In this document: positions 12,444 to 22,439 of the stretch, one piece after another
How positions within the stretch are numbered: position 1 is the stretch's first letter
Layout: each line of letters begins with the position of its first letter
Assembly (NCBI GenBank): GCA_963989245.1
Contig: OZ022345.1
Location: forward strand, 42,167,486-42,231,485
Origin: Nansenia antarctica
Lineage: Eukaryota > Chordata > Actinopteri > Argentiniformes > Microstomatidae
Direction: 5' to 3'
Length of the DNA: 64,000 nucleotides
Program-made: the position numbers and the translations under genes
The notes under the pieces: model-generated
What the model saw: only the letters and a program-made list of their open reading frames with translations
Told to the model about the DNA's origin: nothing
Database searches by the model: none

Positions 12444-13425
12444 GGGGGGGTAGAGGTGATGAAGAGGTCTGTACAGGGGGGGTAGAGGTGATGAAGAGGT
12501 CTGTACAGGGGGGGGGGGGGTAGAGGTGATGAAGAGGTCTGTACAGGGGTGGGTAGAGGTGATGAAGTGGTCTGTACAGGGGGGTAGAGGTGATGAAGAG
12601 GTCTGTACAGGGGGGGTAGAGGTGATGAAGAGGTCTGTACAGGGGGGTAGAGGTGATGAAGAGGTCTGTACAGGGGGGGTAGAGGGGATGAAGAGGTCTG
12701 TACAGAGGGGTAGAGGGGATGAAGAGGTCTGTACAGGGGGGTAGAGGGGATGAAGAGGTCTGTACAGGGGGGTAGAGGGTATGAAGAGGTCTGTACAGGG
12801 GGGTAGAGGGGATGAAGAGGTCTGTACAGGGGGGTAGAGGGGATGGAGAGGTCTGTAGAGGAGGGTAGAGGGGATGGAGAGGTCTGTAGAGGAGGGTAGA
12901 GGGGATGGAGAGGTCTGTACAGGGGGGGTAGAGGGGATGAAGAGGTCTGTACAGGGGGGTAGAGGGGATGAAGAGGTCTGTAGAGGAGGGTAGAGGGGAT
13001 GAAGAGGTCTGTAGAGGAGGGTAGAGGGGATGAAGAGGTCTGTAGAGGAGGGTAGAGGGGATGAAGAGGTCTGTACAGGGGGTAGAGGGGATGGAGAGGT
13101 CTGTACAGGGGGTAGAGGGGATGGAGAGGTCTGTACAGGGGGGTAGAGGGGATGGAGAGGTCTGTACAGGGGGTAGAGGGGATGGAGAGGTCTGTACAGG
13201 GGGTAGAGGGGATGAAGAGGTCTGTACAGGGGGGTAGAGGGGATGGAGAGGTCTGTAGAGGTGGGTAGAGGGGATGGAGAGGTCTGTAGAGGTGGGTAGA
13301 GGGGATGAAGAGGTCTGTAGAGGTGGGTAGAGGGGATGAAGAGGTCTGTACAGGGGGGTAGAGGGGATGAAGAGGTCTGTACAGGGGGGTAGAGGGGAAG
13401 GCGAGGTCTGTACAGGGGGGTAGAG
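12444..13425. repeat. Minisatellite, about 32 copies of a ~30-bp unit
   Basis: The unit is GGGGTAGAGGGGATGAAGAG followed by GTCTGTACA. Variants alternate GGTGAT/GGGGAT, GAAGAG/GGAGAG and GTACAG/GTAGAG in blocks, indicating amplification of higher-order groups. A 389-residue antisense frame through it (Pro/Leu/Tyr-rich, 10-residue period) is a by-product of unit lengths divisible by three. The array sits wholly inside the hAT at 11498-13541. Confidence 0.95.
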
Positions 13426-13549
13426 CTATTCTCATGCTAAAATTGACTGTAAATCCAGATTTTAAAGTTGATATTCTTCCCCGTGGAGCATGCCCCCATA
13501 ACCTGTGCCCCACCCAAACATTTTAGCACCAGCCGCCACTGCTCTTGAC

Positions 13550-15371
13550 TTCCTTTAAACTAATAAAGAGTAGGACTTTACTCGTGCACATGGAGGGCAG
13601 TACACTTCTTGGGAGGTGTGTAAAATATGACATAATGGGAATTTATCAACATACCCATTTTTTGGGTGAGACAGAAATGAGGACTGGTCACATGATGAAT
13701 AAGCAGCTGCCAACCCCTCCCCCTCGCTCTCTCCGCTCCTGCACACACAGCCATCAGTGCCATATAAATCTCCTCCGGGACGCAAGGCCGTTTTTCATTC
13801 CTGGCAAAGTGGCCATTTTGTAGTGAACGCAGAGTGTGGGCAATTTGCACACTTGGAATATGAGATTCGGTCTGTCTGTTACTAGAGTGATTTACTGTGT
13901 GTTTGAATGAATCTCCTGTCTTCCTGTGGAGTTAATGATGAAGCGCCTTCCTCGTAATGCTTCGCCGAGATCAGGAGTCAGATGCAGTGGTGGGCGTTAA
14001 ATGACAGCTCACATGCACATTACTAACACTGGGAGAGAGGCTCTCATCTCTGAACTTGTTTTCCTCTATTCAAGGTATTCGCCATTGAGTTACCCCAGAT
14101 GTGCTGAACGTAGGTTTAATATGTGGTGAGACTCTCACACTATAGTTTGTTTCTTTTCTAGCAATATCTTGAATATATCAAATTATAGTGTGTGGTGGCT
14201 TGGGAAAACACTTCACATGACATTTTCACGTTTTTAAGATGGAAACTAGAGACTCTCCAGATATTTTTGGAATTACTGAGATATCGCCACCAGAGCCAAA
14301 GGTATACAATGTTTAATCCTTCATGTGTATAAAAGTAGAAAGTGACTAAAATCAAACTGTTCCAATACATTCCATGTTCAAGCCTCTTCAAAGAATGAAA
14401 AGTACCTCATTTGTGTACGTGTGGTTGGAGAAACGTAAGAAGCACTGCTGACCTAGTCTCGTTCCAAGACACTTCTGTCCAAATGTGCAAAAGGTCTGGT
14501 CGACCAATGTGTCAAACTTGGCCTTCATTAAGCCAATAGAAAAATAGACAAAAATGGATGGTGCTTAGCCATTGGCTTAGCTTTGCATCAATCATTTTCC
14601 AGAGCACTCCCTGTCCCCGTGTTTGCACACAAAAAAAAGAAGAGGAAAATGTTTCTGACACATTTTCCGGAGCTATACCTTGCATCACTTCACAACACAC
14701 TTACAAAACAGCCCACATGCTTAGATGTGGGGTAGCCAGATTGTCAGACTACGAGGCACTTGCTGTTGAACTTTGATCAGGTTTTACTCTAGGTACTTGA
14801 ATAAATCCCAGTCTTTGTGTTTTCACTTTACAGTAACATGTATGGCCATGTGTAATACTCATCTGTATCTTTCTTCAAATTTCTTGACTTTTCAATAAAC
14901 ATTCAACACTTCAGAGCTCCCAGATGCTTTTAAGAACTGCACTATTTTCTCCTTAAAGGAGGGCTTGTTAATTATTCAAACTCTGTTGTTTTTTCTACAG
15001 TTTTAAATGCTTAACTATATATTTTTTTAAAAAAAGACTCTAAACACTGGCTGAATCGGCGATGCTTTGATAACGTTTGCACCACACGGCCACATGACTC
15101 CACCGATTTCGAGAGCTGACAAACTTATGAAAACTCTTCGAGGGAGTTTCCGTATCGTGTTTGGTATCGTGTGGTCGGCGATACGGGAGTGTGTGTTGAA
15201 AACGATGACATAGAGTCATTGGATAGACGTATCTCCTAAATTTAAAAAATTTAAATGTACATGATATGTCTGTCATGGTTAACTACAATCTCAATGTCCA
15301 CACTTGTACACGACTTAGAATGCAAGGCCAATACGAAGTGCATCATACCATGACAACGAAGATATATATAT
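13550..15371. other. Non-coding stretch
   Basis: No gene recognised. The sequence is AT-rich with TATA-like and poly(A/T) patches near 14630 and 15020. Nothing resembling an exon with splice sites and a domain was found. Confidence 0.45.
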
Positions 15372-15520
15372 TGTAGCGAACGGGAACTGGTAGAGTAACT
15401 CGCTCCATGCGGGAGTCGAACCCCGATCTCCCGCATAACCGACGGCCGCGCTAACCACTATACCAAGAGAGTTAACTCCCTTGGAGGAGCTGTTAACGGG
15501 CCTCATACAGGATCGTTACA
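15372..15520 (-). repeat. Complete short LTR-like repeat with tRNA-like Pol III promoter
   Basis: 149 bp beginning TGTAACGATCCTGTATGAGG and ending CCCGTTCGCTACA on the minus strand. The A box TGGTATAGTGG (15455-15465, minus) fits TRGYNNARNGG exactly. The B box GGTTCGACTCC (15412-15422, minus) fits GGTTCGANTCC exactly. Their spacing suits a tRNA, and the flanking bases resemble tRNA-Asp more than other isotypes. The acceptor stem is not convincing, so this is tRNA-derived rather than a tRNA gene. Confidence 0.6.
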
Positions 15521-15610
15521 CTATCCTCACCGTTCGGGAGAGCGTGCCCTCACGCTTCACTATGTCAAGTCCCTCACGTGGACACGGCTCTCCGATGGCC
15601 TTCCTTCCAT

Positions 15611-15629
15611 CCCAACTTTCTGACACCAG
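15611..15629 (-). promoter_or_regulatory. Putative primer-binding site
   Basis: On the minus strand, CTGGTGTCAGAAAGTTGGGA follows immediately after the CA end of the upstream repeat. TGGTGTCAGAAGTGGGA is, from memory, a tRNA-Leu-type PBS used by some animal Ty3/gypsy elements; here one or two extra bases interrupt it. The position relative to the repeat end is the main support. Confidence 0.45.
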
Positions 15630-15733
15630 TGTAGCGAACGGGAACTGGTAGTGTAACTCGCCCCATGCAGGGGTCGAACCCTGATCTCCCGCATAACCGC
15701 CGGCCACGCTAACCACAACACCAAGAGAGTTAA
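15630..15733 (-). repeat. Second LTR-like/tRNA-like module, truncated at its head
   Basis: A direct copy of the 15372-15520 repeat lacking about the first 45 bp. The A box is TGGTGTTGTGG (one consensus mismatch) and the B box GGTTCGACCCC. It forms the left arm of a near-perfect palindrome with the module at 15739-15842, separated by five bases. Confidence 0.75.
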
Positions 15734-15738
15734 CTCTC

Positions 15739-15842
15739 TTAACTCTCTTGGTGTTGTGGTTGGCGCGGCCGTCGGTTATGCGGGAGATCGGGGTTCGACT
15801 CCCGCATGGGGCGAGTTACACTACCAGTTCCCGTTCGCTACA
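15739..15842 (+). repeat. Third LTR-like/tRNA-like module, opposite strand
   Basis: Starts TTAACTCTCTTGGTGTTGTG and ends CCCGTTCGCTACA on the plus strand. The B box GGTTCGACTCC is intact. It shares the TGTTGTGG A-box variant with its palindromic partner, which suggests that one derives from the other by inverted duplication. Its outer flank is ATATATATAT, mirroring the flank outside 15372. Confidence 0.75.
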
Positions 15843-16411
15843 ATATATATATTTTTTGCATTATCAAATGTTTGTATTTGATATTCGATACATGTGTACT
15901 GGTGCAAGTAGCGTAATGCGATCAGTCACTAATACAGCTCAAAACCGATTTTTGAAAAACTAATAATTTGGTACCTGAGAGCACAATAGCCTACGCTTGA
16001 TGAACCAGTCCTGTGATATTGATGACCGACAGTGGAGAATCAGAACGTAACCAACCTACTTTTACAGAGTTTCAGAGAAATACGTTATATCTAACCTTGA
16101 AAATGTCTCAAAATAGGTCCCTCAATCAAAACAGCGAGTGATAAAACAATGGCTGAGCTTAAAAGGCCTACTTCCAACGAAGGGAGACCATGCAATATAT
16201 ATTTTCATTTGTGTTGAAAGAGTATGAATAGTGGAATTGCATTTGCCTATAAAACGTGAATCGAATACCTAAGTTACCTGTATGTGTGTTACCTGTAGGC
16301 TATGTGTGTGTAACCTGTATGCTGATATGAAATATTAAACATACATTCGCTAATAGTATTGTGCATCCTGCCAATTGAATGGTGAATTTAAGCTACCTCT
16401 ATCAGGGTTCA
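15843..16411. other. Non-coding stretch
   Basis: AT-rich, no recognisable feature. Confidence 0.4.
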
Positions 16412-16610
16412 TATGTGTGTAAATCTGGCTCTGATAGCCAGTGCCAGTGGTTTGGAGTTGGTTTGGAGTTTTTGGATCGTTGCACTAAAGATCAGCTTCT
16501 GAAAATTGCAGACCACTATAAACTTGATCTAAGTGGTCTTGCTGATTAACATAAAGAAACTATAAAGGCTATGGTTAAATTGCTGTATGTGTGTAAATCT
16601 GGCTCTGATA
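16412..16610 (+). pseudogene. Possible gag-like (SAP-type) peptide fragment between 25-bp direct repeats
   Basis: The reading frame at 16472-16585 gives LDRCTKDQLLKIADHYKLDL then SGLAD, one stop, and HKETIKAMVKLL. The helix-rich pattern (DQLLKIADHY...) resembles the SAP-like N-terminus seen in some fish Ty3/gypsy gag proteins. It is flanked by identical 25-bp repeats TATGTGTGTAAATCTGGCTC plus TGATA (16412-16436 and 16586-16610). The fragment is short and broken by a stop, so the family assignment is tentative. Confidence 0.35.
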
Positions 16611-16612
16611 TT

Positions 16613-18901
16613 AGCCAGTGCCTCCCCGACCGCCGACCTCACCGCACGTCACTGTAGCACATCCAGTGTAGTTGAATACGCAATTCCATGTGGCCAGAGA
16701 TTATTTTGCGCAACGGTGTGAAAACGCTTGTGTGGATAGAGATCAGATCGGCTCAGAATTTGCGTTTCGTCATTGTGTAGCCTGGGTCTAAACTATGGTT
16801 GAATAATCACTGTATCACTATGTATCCAAAACTTTGTTGAGGTCAAGTTACAATACAAAATAATGCAGTTTGGCAAGAGTTGTTAGGTCTTTTTTGCTCA
16901 CTTCAGCACTATTTGCTCAAGCAAATCGGAGCCCTAGGGGGTTTATTTAGGGGAAGGGGAGGTCCCCTACTGTTTGTCATGTCAAAAGTACAGTAGATAT
17001 CTGAAGTATGAAGTACTATTGTAGATAGCTGGTCTTAGAGAACCTAAACACATTCTACTATGGTCAAACAATATGTTGCCTAGTACCTTGGTTGGTTTAC
17101 ATTGTCAATAGGCTCTTGTGGTGATGCTGTACATCTGATTGATGTTATATATGACCAATTCATAATAATATAATAATTTTCTCTGAAAGAGTCTAACCTG
17201 GAATAAAAGCAAATAAACAAATGTGTCATTCCAACAACAATCATTATTAATTGAATGGTAATGTCAAAAGTAGTTAGTTAGTTAGTTCTATGGTTTTGTA
17301 AAACTCTCAGAGTAGTGCCTTTTGCGCTTAACGAATCCATTTGGCATCAAACTTTAAACAGCTCATGTCCCAGTCCATCTGCTAATTAAAACGGAAGAAG
17401 GCACTCAGAGGCTGCGCAGTCACATCATTAAGTTTTAAAAGGACCAGAGGTTACCCAGCCTCGGGAGACTTAAGCAGATTGGTAAGGTGTGGACACTGAA
17501 ACACTTTGGTTTGAATTTATTTAGAGCTCTGTATTAAGTCTTCTGCGCCCTCCCCTCTCATTCTCACATTACGTAAAACCATTATTATGGCTCTTACAGA
17601 ACATTTACATACAATGACACATGCTCAAACAACTGTTTTCTTGATATCAGAGAGAATTGTTCGAGAAAATCTTCCACTCAACAAGCCAACATATGGCTAA
17701 CGTAGCACCAGTACCAGGGCTGATTGAATGTCAATTCAGGCAGTACATTGAAATGACAATTCAATGATTGCAAATAGGATTTTTTTCTTTTTTTTCTCAA
17801 TAAACTAAAAGTGAGAAGTGTTTAAAATTAAAATTATTTCTCAATTTCATCATTGTAATTTCAAATCACTTCTTGAATTGGGCTGCATTGAGACTGAACT
17901 GACCCAAACCAGACCAGTACAACTGCACCATTTTGAACCACCTAGAGAGTCTTACATCAAAAGATCCTTGTAAATTCCTGGATCTATCTCTAATTTTCTA
18001 ATCAATATTCTTCAAAACTGGTAATCCCCCCTTTGCTGTTCCTGTGTCTCTTCTTGACTACCCTTCTGACACTGCTAGAGAGCAGAGAGCAGCAGAGTGG
18101 GTGGTAAAATAACATCCAACCTGGAACACTGCCAAGATATCTGCTAAGGCTGCTACTCCTCAAAGGGAACAACCAAAGACTAAGTTATCAGCCTTGGGCA
18201 ATCGTCTAGAGCCATCGTTTACAGAGGAAGCCAATGATCAAACATTCCACTCTTTTGTGTTTTTAATCACTTGTTTGACTTGTTGATGTCTACTGATGGA
18301 CAGTAGTGTACACAAATAGCATATATTGCAATTAATCATTTTCAGATACTGCAGTAACTTAATGATATAGTGGCACCTTCAAATATCCATGTTGCTAATA
18401 GGCTCCATTATTAATATACTGCCTCATTACCATGTTCTGGAGACAAGAAGACAGGGTCTAAATTATTGAAACATTATTGAAACATGGCTGTGACTAATAG
18501 ACAACCGAATAACATTTCTATTTCAGTTTTCTTCTCAGAAATGCTGAGTTTTTACGTCCTTTTGGCATGCTTTCTTAACCAATCAGAGATCTGACCATGA
18601 GCGCTAGTCCTCCTGTTCATTCATAGCCAGCTGTTTAGAGGGGGAAACTGAAACCACTTTAGCCAGTCTCTGTTTTGTTTATCTTGTTGTGGTAATGATT
18701 ATTTCAAGAGTCTTTGATGTTATTTTTACATTCCTCTTTGATTTCCTGAGAACCAGTGACGGCCCACTAAGTGTTGGCTGCATAATAGGATTCATTATCA
18801 AAGTAGTTCAAATCAAATGAGGTGCAGCGCGCTTTGGCATCACCTTGCAGCATGCTTTTGAAGAGAGAAACACTCGTTTCTTGGTTAGCAATTAGTTAAT
18901 T
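16613..18901. other. Non-coding stretch
   Basis: No gene found. Around 17700-17900 the sequence is rich in AATTCAATT-like words, as in some dispersed fish repeats, but no ends are definable. Confidence 0.4.
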
Positions 18902-19061
18902 CATATCGTCACCTTCTTAAAAATAATGGCTTACGTCATATTTTCAAGTTTTGAGAAAACAGAAGAAACTGAACCTAATCTAGAATAATGATATTTAAGC
19001 AAAAAACATAATTTTCCTCAAAAAGTGGCATAAGCCATTTCTTTAAGAAGGTGACGATATG
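18902..19061. mobile_element. Snap-back MITE, CATATCGTCACCTTCTTAAA termini
   Basis: The left 20 bp CATATCGTCACCTTCTTAAA are matched by the reverse complement of the right end (19042-19061), and pairing continues inward through TAATGGCTTA/TAAGCCATT with a few mismatches. The 160-bp unit would fold into one hairpin. No coding capacity. No clear target duplication. Confidence 0.75.
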
Positions 19062-19973
19062 GAAATATGTTCACATTTCACTGATTTGTAGAATTAACTC
19101 AAATGTACAATTATGAGGTTTGAACCATCCACTCGATATCAATATTGAAACAAAAATCTTTGTCCCCTGAAGAATTCCCTAGATTGTTCAGTGCTGCGAT
19201 CACTGGAAAACAAATCCTAGCTGCTAGCGTGATTTCTGTCAGGGTGGCTGGGGTCCAGCTGGACGGCCATGTCTCTGCCAGCCAATCTGTCAGCATTAAC
19301 ATCCCAATCCATCCTCTCCGCTCCGCACCGCCTGTCACTCACACTTAGCACTCCAGCTCCTGTCAGTGACGACTTTATGTTCTGCTCATCCCATATATCT
19401 ACACAACCACACTGTATAACGGTAGGTGGAGGTCTGTCATTATTAAGTAAGAACGGAATTCCAACAAAGAGGGTCTCCCCCACATACACACACGCTGTAC
19501 TGAATGGATCAATAGCGCTACCCAAGTCCAAGTGACTGCTTCAGCCTTTGGGTGAGTAATTGTTCATCTGCTTGACTGAGAAGTGAGTCTCACTCAAGCT
19601 GTCCAGTTCGAGTCAGAGAGAGGTTGGTGGGGGGTGGAGAGTGGTAACCATGATGATACGCCATGTGGCCTGCCGTGATTACTGCTCACACATGGAGAGG
19701 GAGTGTTAGTATGCCGCCCTCCCTCTCATCCCTCTCCTCATTAAGACGTTAGTGTAATTTGTCAAATGCACCGTGACGACATTGGCCGAATAATATCCTA
19801 ATGCTTCCATCTCGGCTCCATGCAGCCTCGGATTTCACTCATATCCCTTGCTTTTATGCTGTAATCCCCGACTGATAGATTACGCACAATGTGGAACACA
19901 CAATTATGTAATATCCCCTGAATACCGTATGATGATGAATATGACAAACGCTTGTCTCACATAGCCTCCCATT
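19062..19973. other. Non-coding stretch; repeat-free block at 19660-19920
   Basis: No exon recognised. The block 19660-19920 is free of repeats with balanced composition and could be conserved non-coding DNA (inference only). Confidence 0.3.
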
Positions 19974-19975
19974 TG

Positions 19976-20587
19976 ACCGGCCACTTTATTAGGTACACCT
20001 TGCTAGTACCGGGTTGGACCCCCTCTTTTGCCTTCAGAACTGCCTTAATTATTATTGGCATAGATTCAACAAGGTGCTGGATGCATTCCTCAGAGATTTC
20101 GGTCCATATTGACACACCACGCAGTTGCTGAAGATTTGTGCTAAGAACATATCACCATCACCACACCATTACACCACCACCCCCCCCCCCCCCCTCCCCA
20201 GCACCCAGAGGACCCAGAGGACACCCCCCTCCCCAGCACCCAGAGGACTGCTCACCCCAGCACCCAGAGGACTGTCGCTCACTGGATATCTTCTCTTTTT
20301 CTGACCATTCTCTGTTACCTAGAGACGGTTGTGTGGGAAAATCCCAGTAGATCAGCACTTTCTGAAATACTCAAACCAGCCCGTCTGGCACCAACACCCA
20401 TGCCACGTTCAAAGTCACTTAAATCACCTTTCTTTCCCATTCTGGTGCCTGGTTTGAACTTCAGCAGATCGTCTTGACCATGTCTACATGCCTAAATGCA
20501 TTGAGTTGCTGCCACATGATTGGCTGATTAGATATTTGCGTTAAAGTGCAGTTGAAAAGGTGTACCTAATAAAGTGGCCGGTGAGTG
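19976..20587. mobile_element. Non-autonomous DNA transposon with GGCCACTTTATTAGGTACAC termini
   Basis: The left end ACCGGCCACTTTATTAGGTA and the right end reverse-complemented (CACTCACCGGCCACTTTATT...) form inverted repeats of about 25 bp. This terminus and the following ACCGGGTTGGACCCCCT block are familiar from dispersed repeats in many fish genomes. The interior includes a C-tract and four imperfect copies of a CAGCACCCAGAGGAC unit (20198-20275). CACT at the outer right end recalls CMC/EnSpm-type elements, but superfamily placement is uncertain. Confidence 0.7.
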
Positions 20588-20944
20588 TTTATATATATAT
20601 ATATAGCTCTGTAAGAATTTACTGATGCACTAAGACTAAATAAAATGTTACCACTATAAAAACAAATGCTCTTCCTGCTGCAAAGCCGTGTAGACCTTGA
20701 TTTGTGTTGATAGCAGAGCTCATACTTTATAAATATATACAGCAGTAAAAGACATACAGCTCCCCAACTCCTCCACCCTGCTCTAAGTGTCTACAGTATG
20801 CAGTGAAAGGAAAGAGCAGGTCAGGGATATACAGTATATCCATCCATGCACCACTACCCACTAACAAGTGGAAGGCTTCCAGACAAACATTTGCATTTGT
20901 CTGTACTCTGAAAGGAGCTAGTGAGATTGGACAACTACCCAGGA
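20588..20944. other. Non-coding stretch
   Basis: A short (TA)n tract at 20590-20606, otherwise nothing recognised. Confidence 0.4.
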
Positions 20945-21135
20945 GCTAGTGAACCGCCCAACTTGCAACCAGAATGTTGCAAACCACTGGTTTGAATCTC
21001 TTGGGAAACTAGATTGTTTTTGTCGCTAATTCTTGATAATTGTTGTTGCTTATGCTAATGATTGCTAATGCCTCACCCTGACAACTTACCCTGACCGTAA
21101 CTATTCAAAGGCTAACCTTCGCTACTCGAAGTTAA
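20945..21135 (-). repeat. Dispersed repeat, minus copy (GTTAG/GCTAATG-rich family)
   Basis: Reverse-complemented, it reads GGCGGTATTAGGCATTAACT, then GGTTAGCC..., CATTAGCAATCATTAGCA, and finally a CCAGTGGTTTGCAACATTC-type block and GGTTGCAAG. The same order of blocks occurs on the plus strand at 42415-42700 and 60865-61005. No coding capacity. Confidence 0.5.
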
Positions 21136-21217
21136 TGCCTAATACCGCCTAACCAGAAAAGAAGAGAACACACACCGCAGACAGCCTGGGCGAGTTGCTG
21201 GCAACGGAACAAAATAC

Positions 21218-21402
21218 TATTAAAAGAAGTAGAAGCTGCACAATCTAGTTCCAGAAGCAAAAATGTGGTTTTAATATGACAACGATTTCGGCCGTAGTCT
21301 TTATATTTAAGCCTTGACAAAGGCTAAGGCCGAAAACCGTTGTCATTTAAACTGCATTTTTGCATCTAGAACTAGATTGTGCGGCTTCTACTTCTTTTAA
21401 TA
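21218..21402. mobile_element. Snap-back MITE with ~35-bp terminal inverted repeats
   Basis: The left TATTAAAAGAAGTAGAAGCT... and the right arm ending ...CTTCTACTTCTTTTAATA pair over about 35 bp with one or two mismatches, through a CACAATCTAGTTC core. Inside, GACAACGATTTCGGCC pairs with GGCCGAAAACCGTTGTC, so almost the whole 185 bp folds back. No coding capacity. Confidence 0.8.
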
Positions 21403-22366
21403 ATATGCCTAACCGCCATGCGAACACTGGTATAGCCAGATAATACGTGCACACAGACTGGATTTCCTTGGTCAGTAGAAACAATCACCCAGAACACATT
21501 CTGTTAGAGACTATGTTGGGTTAATTAGATGTAACACATCTAACAGTCTGTGAGCTGTGTTAGCTCAAGTGAGATAGCTCTTACTTGCCTTAACTGCTTC
21601 AATATATCCTGCAGATACTACGACGTAGATATGATCACAGTTTTCTATACAGCACTTTGTTCGCTGTCATTGCCCCTGAAGCTGTACCTTCGGCTGTAAC
21701 TCTACATTTAGCTTGGTTCTCCTACTGCATAACAGTGATAAGAGCACACCAGATGAGACCTGGTACTCGAAGGAATTCCTACCACATCACTGCCTTCAAA
21801 CTGCTGCCCAAAGCACAATGCAACCCGAGACACTAGTGTATAGCATCCACCTTCACCCACTCCAACCACGAAAGTAGTGTATATATCGACTGCTGTGCAG
21901 TTTGACTCAATGAGCAATGTGAGCTATGTATTCATAAAGGCATTATGGTATATTCAGTGGAAGGAACATTATTGGGCTCGAGGTTTGATAACAAACAGAT
22001 TATTTGGTCATTATTCATGTGAAAAGCTCTAGTACAATATTCTCTCCCACAGCTCATAGAGATGTGAGTTCATTATACGTGGAGTTAAATGTGCTTTGGG
22101 GGGTTATTTAAAGCTGATGAAGGTTCAACGCCTGTCCAGTCCCATCAAATCATCCATTGGACTTAAAAAGATAGAACACGAGGCATGTGTCATAAGTGAT
22201 AATCAATGTGTTTTGTCTTTGCCTGTTCGGATCCCAGGCAACACCAATGCGACGTGAGGGACCAGATTCTGATGATGGCAGCGCGTGTACAACGCGACAC
22301 CGGGCATCTTACCGGATTGCGATATCTCGTGACAATTTGCCTATAATCTTCATGTCTTTTGTCCAT
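21403..22366. other. Non-coding stretch
   Basis: No gene or element recognised. Confidence 0.4.
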
Positions 22367-22377
22367 ACACACACACA

Positions 22378-22438
<61 letters not shown>
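22367..22438. repeat. (CA)n microsatellite
   Basis: About 35 CA units with one TC interruption, followed by TACTTTGTACTTTGTACTC triplication. Confidence 0.92.

Positions 22439-22439
<1 letters not shown>

Larger units (their letters stand above)
11498..13541 (+). mobile_element. hAT transposon, internally deleted, with 8-bp TSD CTCTTGAC
   Basis: Left terminus CAGGGGAGGCTGGTTCATTA; the right terminus reverse-complemented is CAGTGGCGGCTGGTGCTAAA. Identical 8-bp duplications CTCTTGAC lie at 11490-11497 and 13542-13549, the diagnostic length for hAT insertion. The interior holds a 35-bp tandem duplication (11598-11668), the 5' part of a TTF-zinc-finger hAT transposase (11884-12195), and a ~1 kb minisatellite (12444-13425) where the catalytic region would be. 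The element is 2.04 kb and cannot encode a full transposase, so mobility would need a helper in trans. Confidence 0.92.
15372..15842 (-). mobile_element. TRIM-like mini LTR element with tRNA-like sequence inside its LTR, head-to-head with a third copy
   Basis: Read on the minus strand: a partial repeat (15733 to 15630), a sequence resembling a retrotransposon primer-binding site (CTGGTGTCAGAAAGTTGGGA, from 15629), a ~90-bp internal piece, then a complete repeat starting TGTAACGATCC (15520) and ending CGTTCGCTACA (15372). TG...CA ends with a PBS directly behind the upstream copy are LTR-retrotransposon hallmarks, and the tiny size fits a terminal-repeat retrotransposon in miniature. Each repeat contains a tRNA-like segment with A and B boxes. 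A third repeat lies inverted at 15739-15842. No protein is encoded. Alternative reading: a tRNA-derived SINE or MITE in three copies. Confidence 0.6.

Noticed and set aside
12344..13513. 389-residue antisense open frame rich in Pro, Leu, Tyr and Ser
   Set aside because: It is the translation of the minisatellite; the repetition follows the DNA unit and no domain is present.
15739..15842. A functional tRNA gene
   Set aside because: A and B boxes are present, but there is no convincing acceptor stem, the unit is part of a larger repeat in three copies, and one A-box position is off consensus.
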